From: Pedobacter sp. AJM
GTDB lineage: Bacteria; Bacteroidota; Bacteroidia; Sphingobacteriales; Sphingobacteriaceae
Direction: 5' to 3'
DNA length: 64,000 nucleotides
NCBI RefSeq assembly: GCF_002197755.1
Contig: NZ_NHOT01000010.1
Location: 124,001-188,000, forward strand
Position 1 is the first letter of the stretch. Each line of letters opens with the position of its first letter. Both the position numbers and the translations under genes were made by a program. This document shows positions 16,856-24,342 of the stretch, in pieces. The notes below the pieces were generated by a model, which saw only the letters and a list, made by a program, of their open reading frames with translations, made no database searches and was not told where the DNA came from.

Positions 16856-17746
16856 TCATTTTTTCAAATAAGGATTTTGATTTGGCAGGGGAACAAATTC
16901 GGTTTCACCGGGAACAGGTTTAAATTTTTGGTCTAACCAATTTTGTTTGGCCTGTTCAATTAAAGCTTTATCCGAAGCCACAAAGTTCCAGTAAATAAAT
17001 CTTTCCTCCGGGAAAGGTGCACCGCCAAAAATGTAAACCGTTGTATTTTCCAGCATGGTAAATTCACAAAGTTTGGCATCGTTGGCAATTAAAATAAGTC
17101 GTGGCTCGAATAGATGTCCGTCGCTTTCAATGCCGCCTTCTAAAATATAAAGGGCACTTTCTCCAAACAAATCATTTCCAATGTTCAGCTTTTGCCTTTT
17201 ATTACTTTTAATTTCGATAAAATAAAGCGGAGAATAAACCGGAACCGGTGATTTTTTACCAAATGCTTCTCCGGCGATCAATTTTATATTTACGCCATCC
17301 TGCTCCCAACCCGGAATCTCATTTTCTTCCACATGAAAAAATTCTGGCTCCATTTGTTCCAGGTCTTTTGGTAAGGCTACCCAGATTTGTAAGCCATGGA
17401 GCATTTTGTCTGTATGGCGAAGATATGCCGGAGTTCTTTCTGAATGTGCAATGCCACTTCCGGAGGTCATCCAGTTTACCTGACCAGGTTTAATGATGAT
17501 AGCTGTGCCCATGCTATCGCGGTGTTCAATCTCCCCTTCAAAAAGAAAAGTCAATGTAGATAAACCAATATGTGGATGTGGTGGGACATCTAAATTTTCA
17601 TGATCGCTCATGGCTGCTGGTCCCATATGGTCGATGAATGCAAAAGGGCCTACCATTCGCTTTTCTCTGAATGGCAATAACCTGCCCACCATGAAATTGC
17701 CAATATTGGCCGGACGTTCTTCTATTATGAGGGAGATATTTGACAT
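16856..17746 (-). CDS. Pirin family protein
   Basis: About 296 residues from the ATG at 17746 (MSNISLIIEERPANIGNFMV); the frame extends to 17815, but the extra 23 residues are not pirin-like. The N-terminal cupin has the metal-binding cluster PPHPHIGLSTLTFLFEGEIE, GxxNWMTSGSGIAHSER, and a second, C-terminal cupin region. Pirins bind Fe(II), and some have quercetinase activity or act in redox sensing. Role here unknown. A terminator of the downstream OYE gene lies just upstream of this start. Confidence 0.92.
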   Translation of the reverse strand: MSNISLIIEERPANIGNFMVGRLLPFREKRMVGPFAFIDHMGPAAMSDHENLDVPPHPHIGLSTLTFLFEGEIEHRDSMGTAIIIKPGQVNWMTSGSGIAHSERTPAYLRHTDKMLHGLQIWVALPKDLEQMEPEFFHVEENEIPGWEQDGVNIKLIAGEAFGKKSPVPVYSPLYFIEIKSNKRQKLNIGNDLFGESALYILEGGIESDGHLFEPRLILIANDAKLCEFTMLENTTVYIFGGAPFPEERFIYWNFVASDKALIEQAKQNWLDQKFKPVPGETEFVPLPNQNPYLKK

Positions 17747-17798
17747 GGAATATTTTTTGAAAGCTGAATTTAAGGAAATTCTATCAAAGTCGTCAGAA

Positions 17799-17833
17799 CA
17801 AAAAAAGCATCCCATTGCTGAGATGCTTTTTTT
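17799..17833 (-). terminator. Intrinsic terminator after the OYE gene
   Basis: GCATC/GATGC core stem extended by A/T pairs (AAAAAAGCATC at 17801-17811, GATGCTTTTTTT at 17822-17833). Followed by T residues on the minus strand, 19 bp past the OYE stop. Confidence 0.85.
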
Positions 17834-17851
17834 GCCTTATAAATAGCAAGT

Positions 17852-18952
17852 TTATACCAGCTCTGCTAAAGCTTCTTTGCTAAAGCCTTTCAATTCATCC
17901 GTACGGTTATTTTTGATTTTCTCTACCCAGTTTGCATCGGATAATAGCGGTCGGCCAACAGCAATTAAATCGAAATCGCCACGATCCATTCTGCGTACCA
18001 GTTCATCTAATGAACTTGGTTGTGAACTTTGTCCGGCAAATGCACCAAAGAAGTCACCGTCTAAACCCACAGAACCTACTGATATAGTGGCTTTACCGGT
18101 GATTTTTTTCGCCCATCCGGCAAAGTTTAAATCAGATCCTTCAAATTCTGGTTCCCAGAATCGGCGTTGAGAGCAATGTAAAATGTCAACTCCCGCATCA
18201 ACCAGTGGCGTTAACCATTGTTCCATCTCGTTTTCATTCTTGGCTAATTTGAAATCGTAAGCAGCAGGTTTAAATTGCGATAAGCGAATAATTAAAGCAA
18301 AATCTTCTCCAACACGTTTACGCGTTTCTTTAATCACTTCAACAGCGAAACGTGTTCGCTCAGCCAGGGTTTTGCCGCCGTAAATGTCTGTACGGTTATT
18401 GGTCTCATCCCAAAAAAACTGATCAATTAGATATTGGTGTGCCCCATGAATTTCTACCGTATCAAAACCTAAAGCTTTTGCATCTGCGGCGGCCTGTGCG
18501 AAAGCCGCGATGGTATCGGCAATGGCTGCATCCGTCATTGGTACCCCATTTTCAAAACCAGGCCTTTGTAATGCAGACGGACCTTCAAAAGGTGTACCTG
18601 GTGTCCAGCCAGAAGCATGATTTTCCATAATGCCCTGGTGCCAGATTTGCGGGCCCATTTGTGCGCCTGCAGCATGAACCTCATTGATCACTTTTTGCCA
18701 TCCAGCCAAAGCCTGATCGCCATAAAAATGTGGGATGTTTGGGTCGGCGGATGATGAAGGTCGATTAATCACTGTTCCTTCAGATAAGATTAGTCCTACT
18801 TCGCCGGCCGCTCTTTTAGCATAATATTCCGCAACGGCATCGGTTGGAATGCCATCAGGAGAAAAAGACCGCGTCATCGGGGCCATTACAATTCTGTTTT
18901 TGGTATTTAATGTTTTTAAGCTGAAAGGCTTAAATAAGCTATCTGTGTTCAT
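17852..18952 (-). CDS. NADH:flavin oxidoreductase, Old Yellow Enzyme family
   Basis: 366 residues, single TIM-barrel, no C-terminal Fe-S domain. N-terminal NRIVMAPMTRSFSPDGIPTD, IWHQG at about 103-107, and HGAHQYLIDQFFWDETNNRT followed by DIYGG are OYE flavin/substrate motifs. AVGRPLLSDANWV is the phosphate-binding end of the barrel. Such enzymes reduce activated C=C bonds of enals and enones with NAD(P)H. The gene follows an ArsR regulator after 12 bp and diverges from an SDR, suggesting an electrophile- or xenobiotic-responsive cluster (inference). Confidence 0.93.
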   Translation of the reverse strand: MNTDSLFKPFSLKTLNTKNRIVMAPMTRSFSPDGIPTDAVAEYYAKRAAGEVGLILSEGTVINRPSSSADPNIPHFYGDQALAGWQKVINEVHAAGAQMGPQIWHQGIMENHASGWTPGTPFEGPSALQRPGFENGVPMTDAAIADTIAAFAQAAADAKALGFDTVEIHGAHQYLIDQFFWDETNNRTDIYGGKTLAERTRFAVEVIKETRKRVGEDFALIIRLSQFKPAAYDFKLAKNENEMEQWLTPLVDAGVDILHCSQRRFWEPEFEGSDLNFAGWAKKITGKATISVGSVGLDGDFFGAFAGQSSQPSSLDELVRRMDRGDFDLIAVGRPLLSDANWVEKIKNNRTDELKGFSKEALAELV

Positions 18953-18964
18953 ATATTTCTGTTT

Positions 18965-19267
18965 TTATAATGCTGTACCAATAATTTGATTTAACATTTT
19001 GATTCCTTCTTCACTGCGTTTGTAGTAAGTCCACTGGCCAACACGTGTCGCCGTAACCAAATTTGCTCGCTGTAAAATGGAAAGATATTCGGAAATGGTA
19101 CTTTGAGATAAACCAGCCTTCATTTGAATCTGCCCAACACAAACACCAATATTTTCGAAATCAGGATTTAGCTGTTCAGGAAAATTCTCGGCAGGCTCTT
19201 TAAGCCAGTTTAAAATCTGTAAACGGGTTTTGTTTGATAAGGCTTTAAAGATTTCTACTTGATCCAT
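18965..19267 (-). CDS. ArsR-family winged-helix regulator
   Basis: 100 residues from the ATG at 19267 (MDQVEIFKALSNKTRLQILN), preferred over 19303 because family members begin with this helix. The recognition helix is GLSQSTISEYLSILQRANLV, and the wing region is ATRVGQWTYYKR. A CVGQIQ segment carries the only Cys, so a CxC metal site is absent and sensing is probably by another route. Directly upstream of the OYE gene (12-bp gap) and divergent from an SDR gene, so it probably controls both. Confidence 0.9.
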   Translation of the reverse strand: MDQVEIFKALSNKTRLQILNWLKEPAENFPEQLNPDFENIGVCVGQIQMKAGLSQSTISEYLSILQRANLVTATRVGQWTYYKRSEEGIKMLNQIIGTAL

Positions 19268-19463
19268 AAAACAAAGATATATCGACTTTTCCCGATATAC
19301 CAATGATAAAGCTGAAGATTACAATTTGATGTTTTTACATTTTAGGTTTATTAAAATTAACTGACAAACATTAGCAGCTGCGCTGCGTTCGGTAAGCAAG
19401 TATTTATTGATGCCAGATTAAACCTGATAGCGGGTTGATTTGATCATAATTAAAAAGAAGAAT

Positions 19464-20255
19464 ATGAAAAATTTTGAAAAAAATGTAATTCTGATTACAG
19501 GAGCAGGAATGGGTTTAGGATTGGCAACTGCATGGGAAGCTGCAGCTTTGGGAGCCAAATTAGTGCTTGTTGATTATAATGAAGAGGCCTTGCAAAAAGC
19601 AAAGTCTGACCTGACAAAAGATTATTCCGGATTGGAGGTTTTAACCATTAAAGCCGATGTATCAAAAGAAGAGGAAGTTAAAGCTTACGTTGATGAAACC
19701 ATTGAGAAATTTGGCCAGATAGATGGTTTTTACAATAACGCGGGTATTGAAGGCAAACAGGCATCCATAACGGAATATGATATCGATATTTTCAAAAAAG
19801 TAGTCGATATTAATTTAATGGGTGTTTATTATGGTTTACGTTATGTATTGCCACATATGCAGGAAAGAAAATATGGTAGAATTGTTAATGTGGCATCTGT
19901 TGGCGGAATCCGTGGTGTAATGAATCAAATGCCTTATGTAGCCAGTAAGCATGCGGTTTCGGGGATGACCAAAAATACAGCATTAGAATATGCCCAGTAT
20001 GGAATTACTTCAAATGCCATAGCCCCGGGTGCTATACTCACCCCAATGGTTGCCGAGGCTTTTAAGCAGGTAAACCCCGCTGATCCCCAGGCGGCAGAAA
20101 AGGATTATGCACAAGCCAATCCGGCTAAAAGACTTGGATTGCCTGCAGAAGTTGCTAAAGTGGTTTGCTTTTTATTAAGTAAAGATTGTAGCTATGTAAA
20201 TGGCCAAACCATAGCTATTGATGGAGGGCAATCCAATAGTTACGGGAATGTCTAA
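19464..20255 (+). CDS. Short-chain dehydrogenase/reductase (SDR)
   Basis: 263 residues from the ATG at 19464 (MKNFEKNVILITGAGMGLGL), preceded by a purine-rich stretch; a longer frame starts at 19440. Classical SDR motifs: TGAGMGLG for NAD(P), NNAG in YNNAGIEGK, catalytic Ser in NVASVGG, and YVASKHA (Tyr-xxx-Lys). An Asp at the end of beta-2 (LVDYNEE) suggests NAD preference. Substrate unknown. It diverges from the ArsR-OYE operon across a ~200-bp region. Confidence 0.92.
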   Translation: MKNFEKNVILITGAGMGLGLATAWEAAALGAKLVLVDYNEEALQKAKSDLTKDYSGLEVLTIKADVSKEEEVKAYVDETIEKFGQIDGFYNNAGIEGKQASITEYDIDIFKKVVDINLMGVYYGLRYVLPHMQERKYGRIVNVASVGGIRGVMNQMPYVASKHAVSGMTKNTALEYAQYGITSNAIAPGAILTPMVAEAFKQVNPADPQAAEKDYAQANPAKRLGLPAEVAKVVCFLLSKDCSYVNGQTIAIDGGQSNSYGNV

Positions 20256-20273
20256 ATTCTGATGTAAAAAAGA

Positions 20274-20304
20274 ACGGGGATAAATCATACCGACCTATCC
20301 CCGT
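20274..20304 (+). terminator. Hairpin after the SDR gene
   Basis: ACGGGGATA (20274-20282) pairs with TATCCCCGT (20296-20304), 13-nt loop. It lacks a clear U-tract, so termination strength is uncertain. Confidence 0.55.
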
Positions 20305-20376
20305 CATCTAAATTAACGCTCTCATATACATAAACAACCAAAAAGATGATTTATTATACCTGAGTGAAAATTTTTT

Positions 20377-20967
20377 TTATTTTTTTGCTGCAGGCTTCTT
20401 GGCTGCTGCTTTTGGTTTCTTAATTTCTGCTGAAGCATCTGCTGGTTTTTCAACTTTTGCTTTAGCAGGTGCTTTAGTTTTTTTAACTTCTGCAACTGGC
20501 TCTTCTGTGGCTTCGGCCTTCTTTTTAGCAGGTGCTTTCTTTTCCTTTACTGCTGCAGCCGGCGCATCTTCTGCTTGTACTTTCTTTTTCGCCGGTGCCT
20601 TAACCTTTTTAGGTTCAGCAATTGCTTCAACAGCCTCCGCCTTATTTTTGACAGGTGTTTTAGTTTTTTTTGCTTCCGTAACGGGTTCTTTAATTTCTTC
20701 CTTTTTTACTTCTGCCGCTTTAGGGGCATCCGCATTTTGCAGGTAGTTGGCTAAAACCTGTTTCAAATAAATCTCTGGCTTAGGCATGTTGATGATAGAA
20801 CCCTTTTCTTTATCCTGAGATTGCTTGATGTAAGCTGATTTGATTTTACCCCAATCTTTAGAGTAAAGTCTGATAAACATTTCAACGAATTGTTCATCTG
20901 TATATTTTTTAGGCAACCTACCCAGCACTGCCTGAATTTTTTCTTCTTTTTTATGTAATACCGCCAT
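20377..20967 (-). CDS. Lys/Ala-rich histone H1-like protein with an N-terminal globular domain
   Basis: 196 residues. Residues 1-75 are ordinary (KIQAVLGRLPKKYTDEQFVE, then MFIRLYSKDWGKIKSAYIKQ) and look like a small helical domain. From about residue 85 the protein is a tail of repeated K-K-x-K-A-P-A-K-K-K units separated by acidic spacers (AEAVEAIAEP, EDAPAAAVKE), ending AAAKKPAAKK. Such tails resemble eukaryotic H1 and bacterial nucleoid proteins (Hc1/AlgP type), so DNA binding is likely, but this is inference from composition. The N-terminal domain is not recognised. Confidence 0.75.
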   Translation of the reverse strand: MAVLHKKEEKIQAVLGRLPKKYTDEQFVEMFIRLYSKDWGKIKSAYIKQSQDKEKGSIINMPKPEIYLKQVLANYLQNADAPKAAEVKKEEIKEPVTEAKKTKTPVKNKAEAVEAIAEPKKVKAPAKKKVQAEDAPAAAVKEKKAPAKKKAEATEEPVAEVKKTKAPAKAKVEKPADASAEIKKPKAAAKKPAAKK

Positions 20968-21161
20968 CGATTTTATTTTGTGTAAAGATAGCCTAAAATT
21001 ATGATTTTCAGTTTTAGGGATTTTTTAAGCTGATTTACCAGTGATTATCTTTAATTGATCATCCTTCGATATCAAGATTTTATGAAGATCATGGGAAAAA
21101 AGAATGATATTGAAGGGGAGCAGGCCATTGTTAAAACCTGTGATGTTATGGCCTGCCTAAA

Positions 21162-21383
21162 CTATTTTTTCTTCCAGCCCTCTTTCATTTTTTTGTAGGC
21201 CTTTCTACTCACTTTAGATTTCTTTTTCGAACGGGATTTTCCCTTCTTTTTCCGGGCGTTGATATTGTTCACCAGGGAGTTTTTTACACCAAGCTTGTTC
21301 TTTTTAGTACTGCCTTTTTTCTTTTTATCTTTCTTTTTGCCACCTTTTTTCTTCGTTGTTTTTTTCTTTTTCTCTTTTGCCAT
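21162..21383 (-). CDS. Very basic small protein (about 45% Lys)
   Basis: 73 residues. The N-terminal half is almost entirely Lys/Gly/Thr. The C-terminal half (GVKNSLVNNINARKKKGKSR, KVSRKAYKKMKEGWKKK) looks like a short conserved motif shared by small basic proteins of Bacteroidota. A nucleic-acid-binding role is likely from charge; no function is known to me. Real gene rather than shadow: standard ATG, isolated on the strand, and a nonrandom C-terminal motif. Confidence 0.6.
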   Translation of the reverse strand: MAKEKKKKTTKKKGGKKKDKKKKGSTKKNKLGVKNSLVNNINARKKKGKSRSKKKSKVSRKAYKKMKEGWKKK

Positions 21384-21513
21384 GATGTTATCGGGTTAGT
21401 TCAATGGATAACATCAAATCATATTAAAAAGTTCGGGCGTAAACGTAGCGGTTTACCATAAAGCCTTTCGGTAAACAGACTTAATTCAGAAGGATTAGCA
21501 AACTGGTTAAATT

Positions 21514-21554
21514 AAAAAAGTTGACCATCAGCGGTATCGCTTCCAATCAACTTT
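21514..21554 (-). terminator. Terminator of the SusC-SusD-phosphatase operon
   Basis: AAAGTTGA and TCAACTTT outer stem with inner AGCG/CGCT pairs, followed by TTTTTT on the minus strand. It is 22 bp past the stop of the phosphatase gene at 21577. Confidence 0.75.
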
Positions 21555-21576
21555 AAATCTATTCAGAAATTAGTTA

Positions 21577-22668
21577 TTATTTAAACACTGTTTTGATAGC
21601 ATTTCCAACCTCGTGCCCGGCTGCGGCTTTAAAATCAAAACCCAGTAGTTCAGATATGGTTTGTGCCAGTTGTTTGTGGTAAATTGTTGTTGATGTTTTT
21701 ATTTCTCCGTTTGCAGGTGTGTCTGGTCCTAAAATGGCAAACCACGTATTTTCAGCTCCTTTAACATTTGCGCCATGGTCACGCCATTGATCCATGGGTA
21801 CCTCTCCGCGGCCGTGATCGCAGGTGATCAACAGTGTCGTATTGTTTTTATAAAACGGATCTGCCTGGATCATTTCCCATAGCGTTTTAATATAGCCATC
21901 TTCCTGTTTGGCCCTGTCGAGGTAAAATTTATAATTGCCTGCATGTGCCATGTCATCGGTTTCATCAAAAGCCATATACATTACCCTTGGTTTATATTGC
22001 TTCAGGTATTCCTTACTAAATTCATAGGTAATAAAATCCAGTCTGGTAGAATCACCGAGGTAATGCGGAACATGATGTTGAAGTTCGTTCAGGTATTTTA
22101 ATCGTGCATTTGCATCATTGTTTTTCAAATCTGCATAGCCGGAGTATACTGGCAGACCAGAACGGCCGGTATTCAAAATTTGCGGAAAACGTTCCCATGA
22201 TGAAAACGACACTACTTTACCTTCAAAGCCTTTTTGCTTATTCAGAAATTCCAGCACATTCAGGTTAGGATTGGCAATGGCATCATTGGTATTCATCCTG
22301 ACATCAGGGAAGCCTGTAAAAAGCTCATTGTAGCCAGGATAGGAAAAACGATAAGGATTGGATAACTCTTCTTTATTGCCCAAATCCCGGTTACCATAAA
22401 TCTGCCCCTCTTTTGCGATGGTGTTCCATAAAAATGGGAAAAGTAGTTTTCTTCGGTCATCCGGAGCGGCAGTCCAGTATTTTTTTCTTATTTCCTCCTT
22501 GTCTTCCGTGTATTTTGAACCGATCAGAGCAGAATCAGCCCCTCTGAATACTTCCTGCCAGCGCATTCCGTCAAGGGTAACAATTAACAGGTTTCTTGTT
22601 TTCCTGGCCTGTGCAAAGGAAAATGTTGCACTTATGGTTAAGGCAACAATTAATATAAGCTTATTCAT
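21577..22668 (-). CDS. Exported alkaline-phosphatase-superfamily hydrolase (phosphodiesterase-like)
   Basis: 363 residues with a signal peptide (1-19). Metal-ligand motifs: LLIVTLDGMRWQEVF (Asp33), FDETDDMAHAG (Asp239/His242), TCDHGRGE (Asp284-His285) and a later His298. The nucleophile position, aligned with the KTFPNHY block of NPP-type enzymes, is Ser109 in RFSYPGYNELFTG instead of the usual Thr. The superfamily includes phosphatases, phosphodiesterases, phosphonate monoester hydrolases and phosphonoacetate hydrolase. Last gene of the SusC-SusD operon, so it probably processes a phosphoryl or phosphonyl ester outside the cytoplasm. Substrate is inference. Confidence 0.82.
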   Translation of the reverse strand: MNKLILIVALTISATFSFAQARKTRNLLIVTLDGMRWQEVFRGADSALIGSKYTEDKEEIRKKYWTAAPDDRRKLLFPFLWNTIAKEGQIYGNRDLGNKEELSNPYRFSYPGYNELFTGFPDVRMNTNDAIANPNLNVLEFLNKQKGFEGKVVSFSSWERFPQILNTGRSGLPVYSGYADLKNNDANARLKYLNELQHHVPHYLGDSTRLDFITYEFSKEYLKQYKPRVMYMAFDETDDMAHAGNYKFYLDRAKQEDGYIKTLWEMIQADPFYKNNTTLLITCDHGRGEVPMDQWRDHGANVKGAENTWFAILGPDTPANGEIKTSTTIYHKQLAQTISELLGFDFKAAAGHEVGNAIKTVFK

Positions 22669-22723
22669 ATGATGGGTTGGAGGGTAAAGGCAAAGCCAAT
22701 AGTTGGCCTTGCCTGAATGGATA

Positions 22724-24322
22724 TTATTTTAAAATCCACATGATGCCATTAATGTCATCATTGCCATTAAACTGAGAGGCAATGGCTGCCTGATAATTTT
22801 TAGCATTGGCAGTGCGTTCTGCGGAAGGGTATTTAAAACGTTGCGCAATGCGGTTTCCGTTTCCTGTTCCCGGGCCGGTTGTAAAAGCTGGAATTCCGGT
22901 ACGGCGGTAAGTGAAATAAGATTCTAAACCAGCATGTCTGAACAAGGCCAGGTATTTCTGCTGCAAAATTTGTGTAATACCTGTTGTGCCGGCTGCATAC
23001 TTTACTGTAGCCTGGTTATAATAGGTATTAAAATCAACCGGGATAATAAAGGTATCATAATTGGATGTGTTGGTTACATCTGTTGATCCGGGGCGATAGA
23101 AATATGCGGTATAGTTGCCCGTTTCAGGAATGCCATAAGCACTCATCGAGGCTTTTATGCCGGCAATATAATAGGTTTCAGCGTTTCCAGCCGCCCATCC
23201 TCTATTAATGCCTTCTGCAATGTTAAACATGAGTTCGGCATAGCCGATCTGTATGCTTGGCTCACCGGTATAAGTAGAATAAAAACGTTTACGGTTGAGG
23301 AAAGAATATTTTTGTAAACCGGCATTGTTATACATTACACCTAAATCCAGGCCTGCATCTGCACCAACAAAAGAAGCAAAATCCGTAGCGCTTTGCTTAG
23401 CATTATCCACTAAATCTCTTGCGGGTTCGGCAGTGGCATAAACCCTCGGGTCTTTTAAACGGGTAAGTAAACTGATATAAGTTGCTGATGAATTTTTTCT
23501 GGATCCGCTTTGCCCGAAATTATTTGGGTTTTGAGGGTAATAATTGTTCGGGGCTACAAAGGTGTATTGCAGGTTATCTGCAGTACCAGTCATTAAAGGG
23601 TATTTAGTAGGATTGTTGATGATACTGGCAAACTGCGTCATCACATTCAGATCTGTATCCGCTGTTTTTTTGCTTAATTGAAGCAATAATCTGATTCTTA
23701 ATGCATTTACCGTTTTTTGCCATTTACTCAGGTCATTGTTGAAATAGATATCATTGCTGAGTGTTGCGCCGGCACCAGTGCCAAAATTAGCCGGGTTTTT
23801 AATTAGCTGATCCAAATCGCTATTGGCACTTTCCAGCCAGGCCAGCGATTGCTGCATTACTGTTTTTTGTGAATCATATCCGGGTTCCAGCGCATCCAGG
23901 CCCTTTAGTGCCTGCGTCATTGGAATATCACCCATTTCCAAACTCATTTTACTGAAGAAATAGGCTTTAAAAAATTTACCCAATGCTTCATAAGGATTAA
24001 TGCTGGCACCACCGGTAGCTGCAGCACGTTGCTCCATTTCCACTACGTTTTTAAGTGCGGTATAATAATCATCACCACTACCCAAATCATAACGGTTATT
24101 GCCATAGTAATCATAATTGTTCAGGTAATACTGGCTATAGGTTTCTTTTGAACCATCTGGCAGGTCTGGTAAATTATTTAATACGCCATTTAACAAAAGG
24201 GCCGCAGAAACGGAATTGGGTTTATTGGTGTTTTTAGTGAGCTCTTCAAAGCTTTTTTTACAACCTGTTACCAGGGTGATGAGCACCAGGGGCAACAGGA
24301 ATATATAGGCTGTTTTTTTCAT
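22724..24322 (-). CDS. SusD/RagB-like outer-membrane lipoprotein
   Basis: 532 residues with lipoprotein signal peptide and lipobox LVTGC (Cys21), followed by KKSFEELTKNTNKPNSVSAA, which is typical of the SusD-like_2 subfamily. These lipoproteins form the lid on a SusC-type TonB-dependent channel and bind substrate at the cell surface. It begins 20 bp after the SusC stop and is followed 55 bp later by the phosphatase-superfamily gene. No glycoside hydrolase or polysaccharide lyase accompanies the pair, so the ligand need not be a glycan. The neighbouring phosphonate genes suggest a phosphorus compound. Confidence 0.93.
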   Translation of the reverse strand: MKKTAYIFLLPLVLITLVTGCKKSFEELTKNTNKPNSVSAALLLNGVLNNLPDLPDGSKETYSQYYLNNYDYYGNNRYDLGSGDDYYTALKNVVEMEQRAAATGGASINPYEALGKFFKAYFFSKMSLEMGDIPMTQALKGLDALEPGYDSQKTVMQQSLAWLESANSDLDQLIKNPANFGTGAGATLSNDIYFNNDLSKWQKTVNALRIRLLLQLSKKTADTDLNVMTQFASIINNPTKYPLMTGTADNLQYTFVAPNNYYPQNPNNFGQSGSRKNSSATYISLLTRLKDPRVYATAEPARDLVDNAKQSATDFASFVGADAGLDLGVMYNNAGLQKYSFLNRKRFYSTYTGEPSIQIGYAELMFNIAEGINRGWAAGNAETYYIAGIKASMSAYGIPETGNYTAYFYRPGSTDVTNTSNYDTFIIPVDFNTYYNQATVKYAAGTTGITQILQQKYLALFRHAGLESYFTYRRTGIPAFTTGPGTGNGNRIAQRFKYPSAERTANAKNYQAAIASQFNGNDDINGIMWILK

Positions 24323-24342
24323 GATCTTTTATGTTGTCAAGG

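Noticed and set aside
20399..20746. 115-residue plus-strand frame across the lysine-rich gene
   Set aside because: Complement of the Lys/Ala repeats gives an artificial Ala/Phe/Leu-rich frame.
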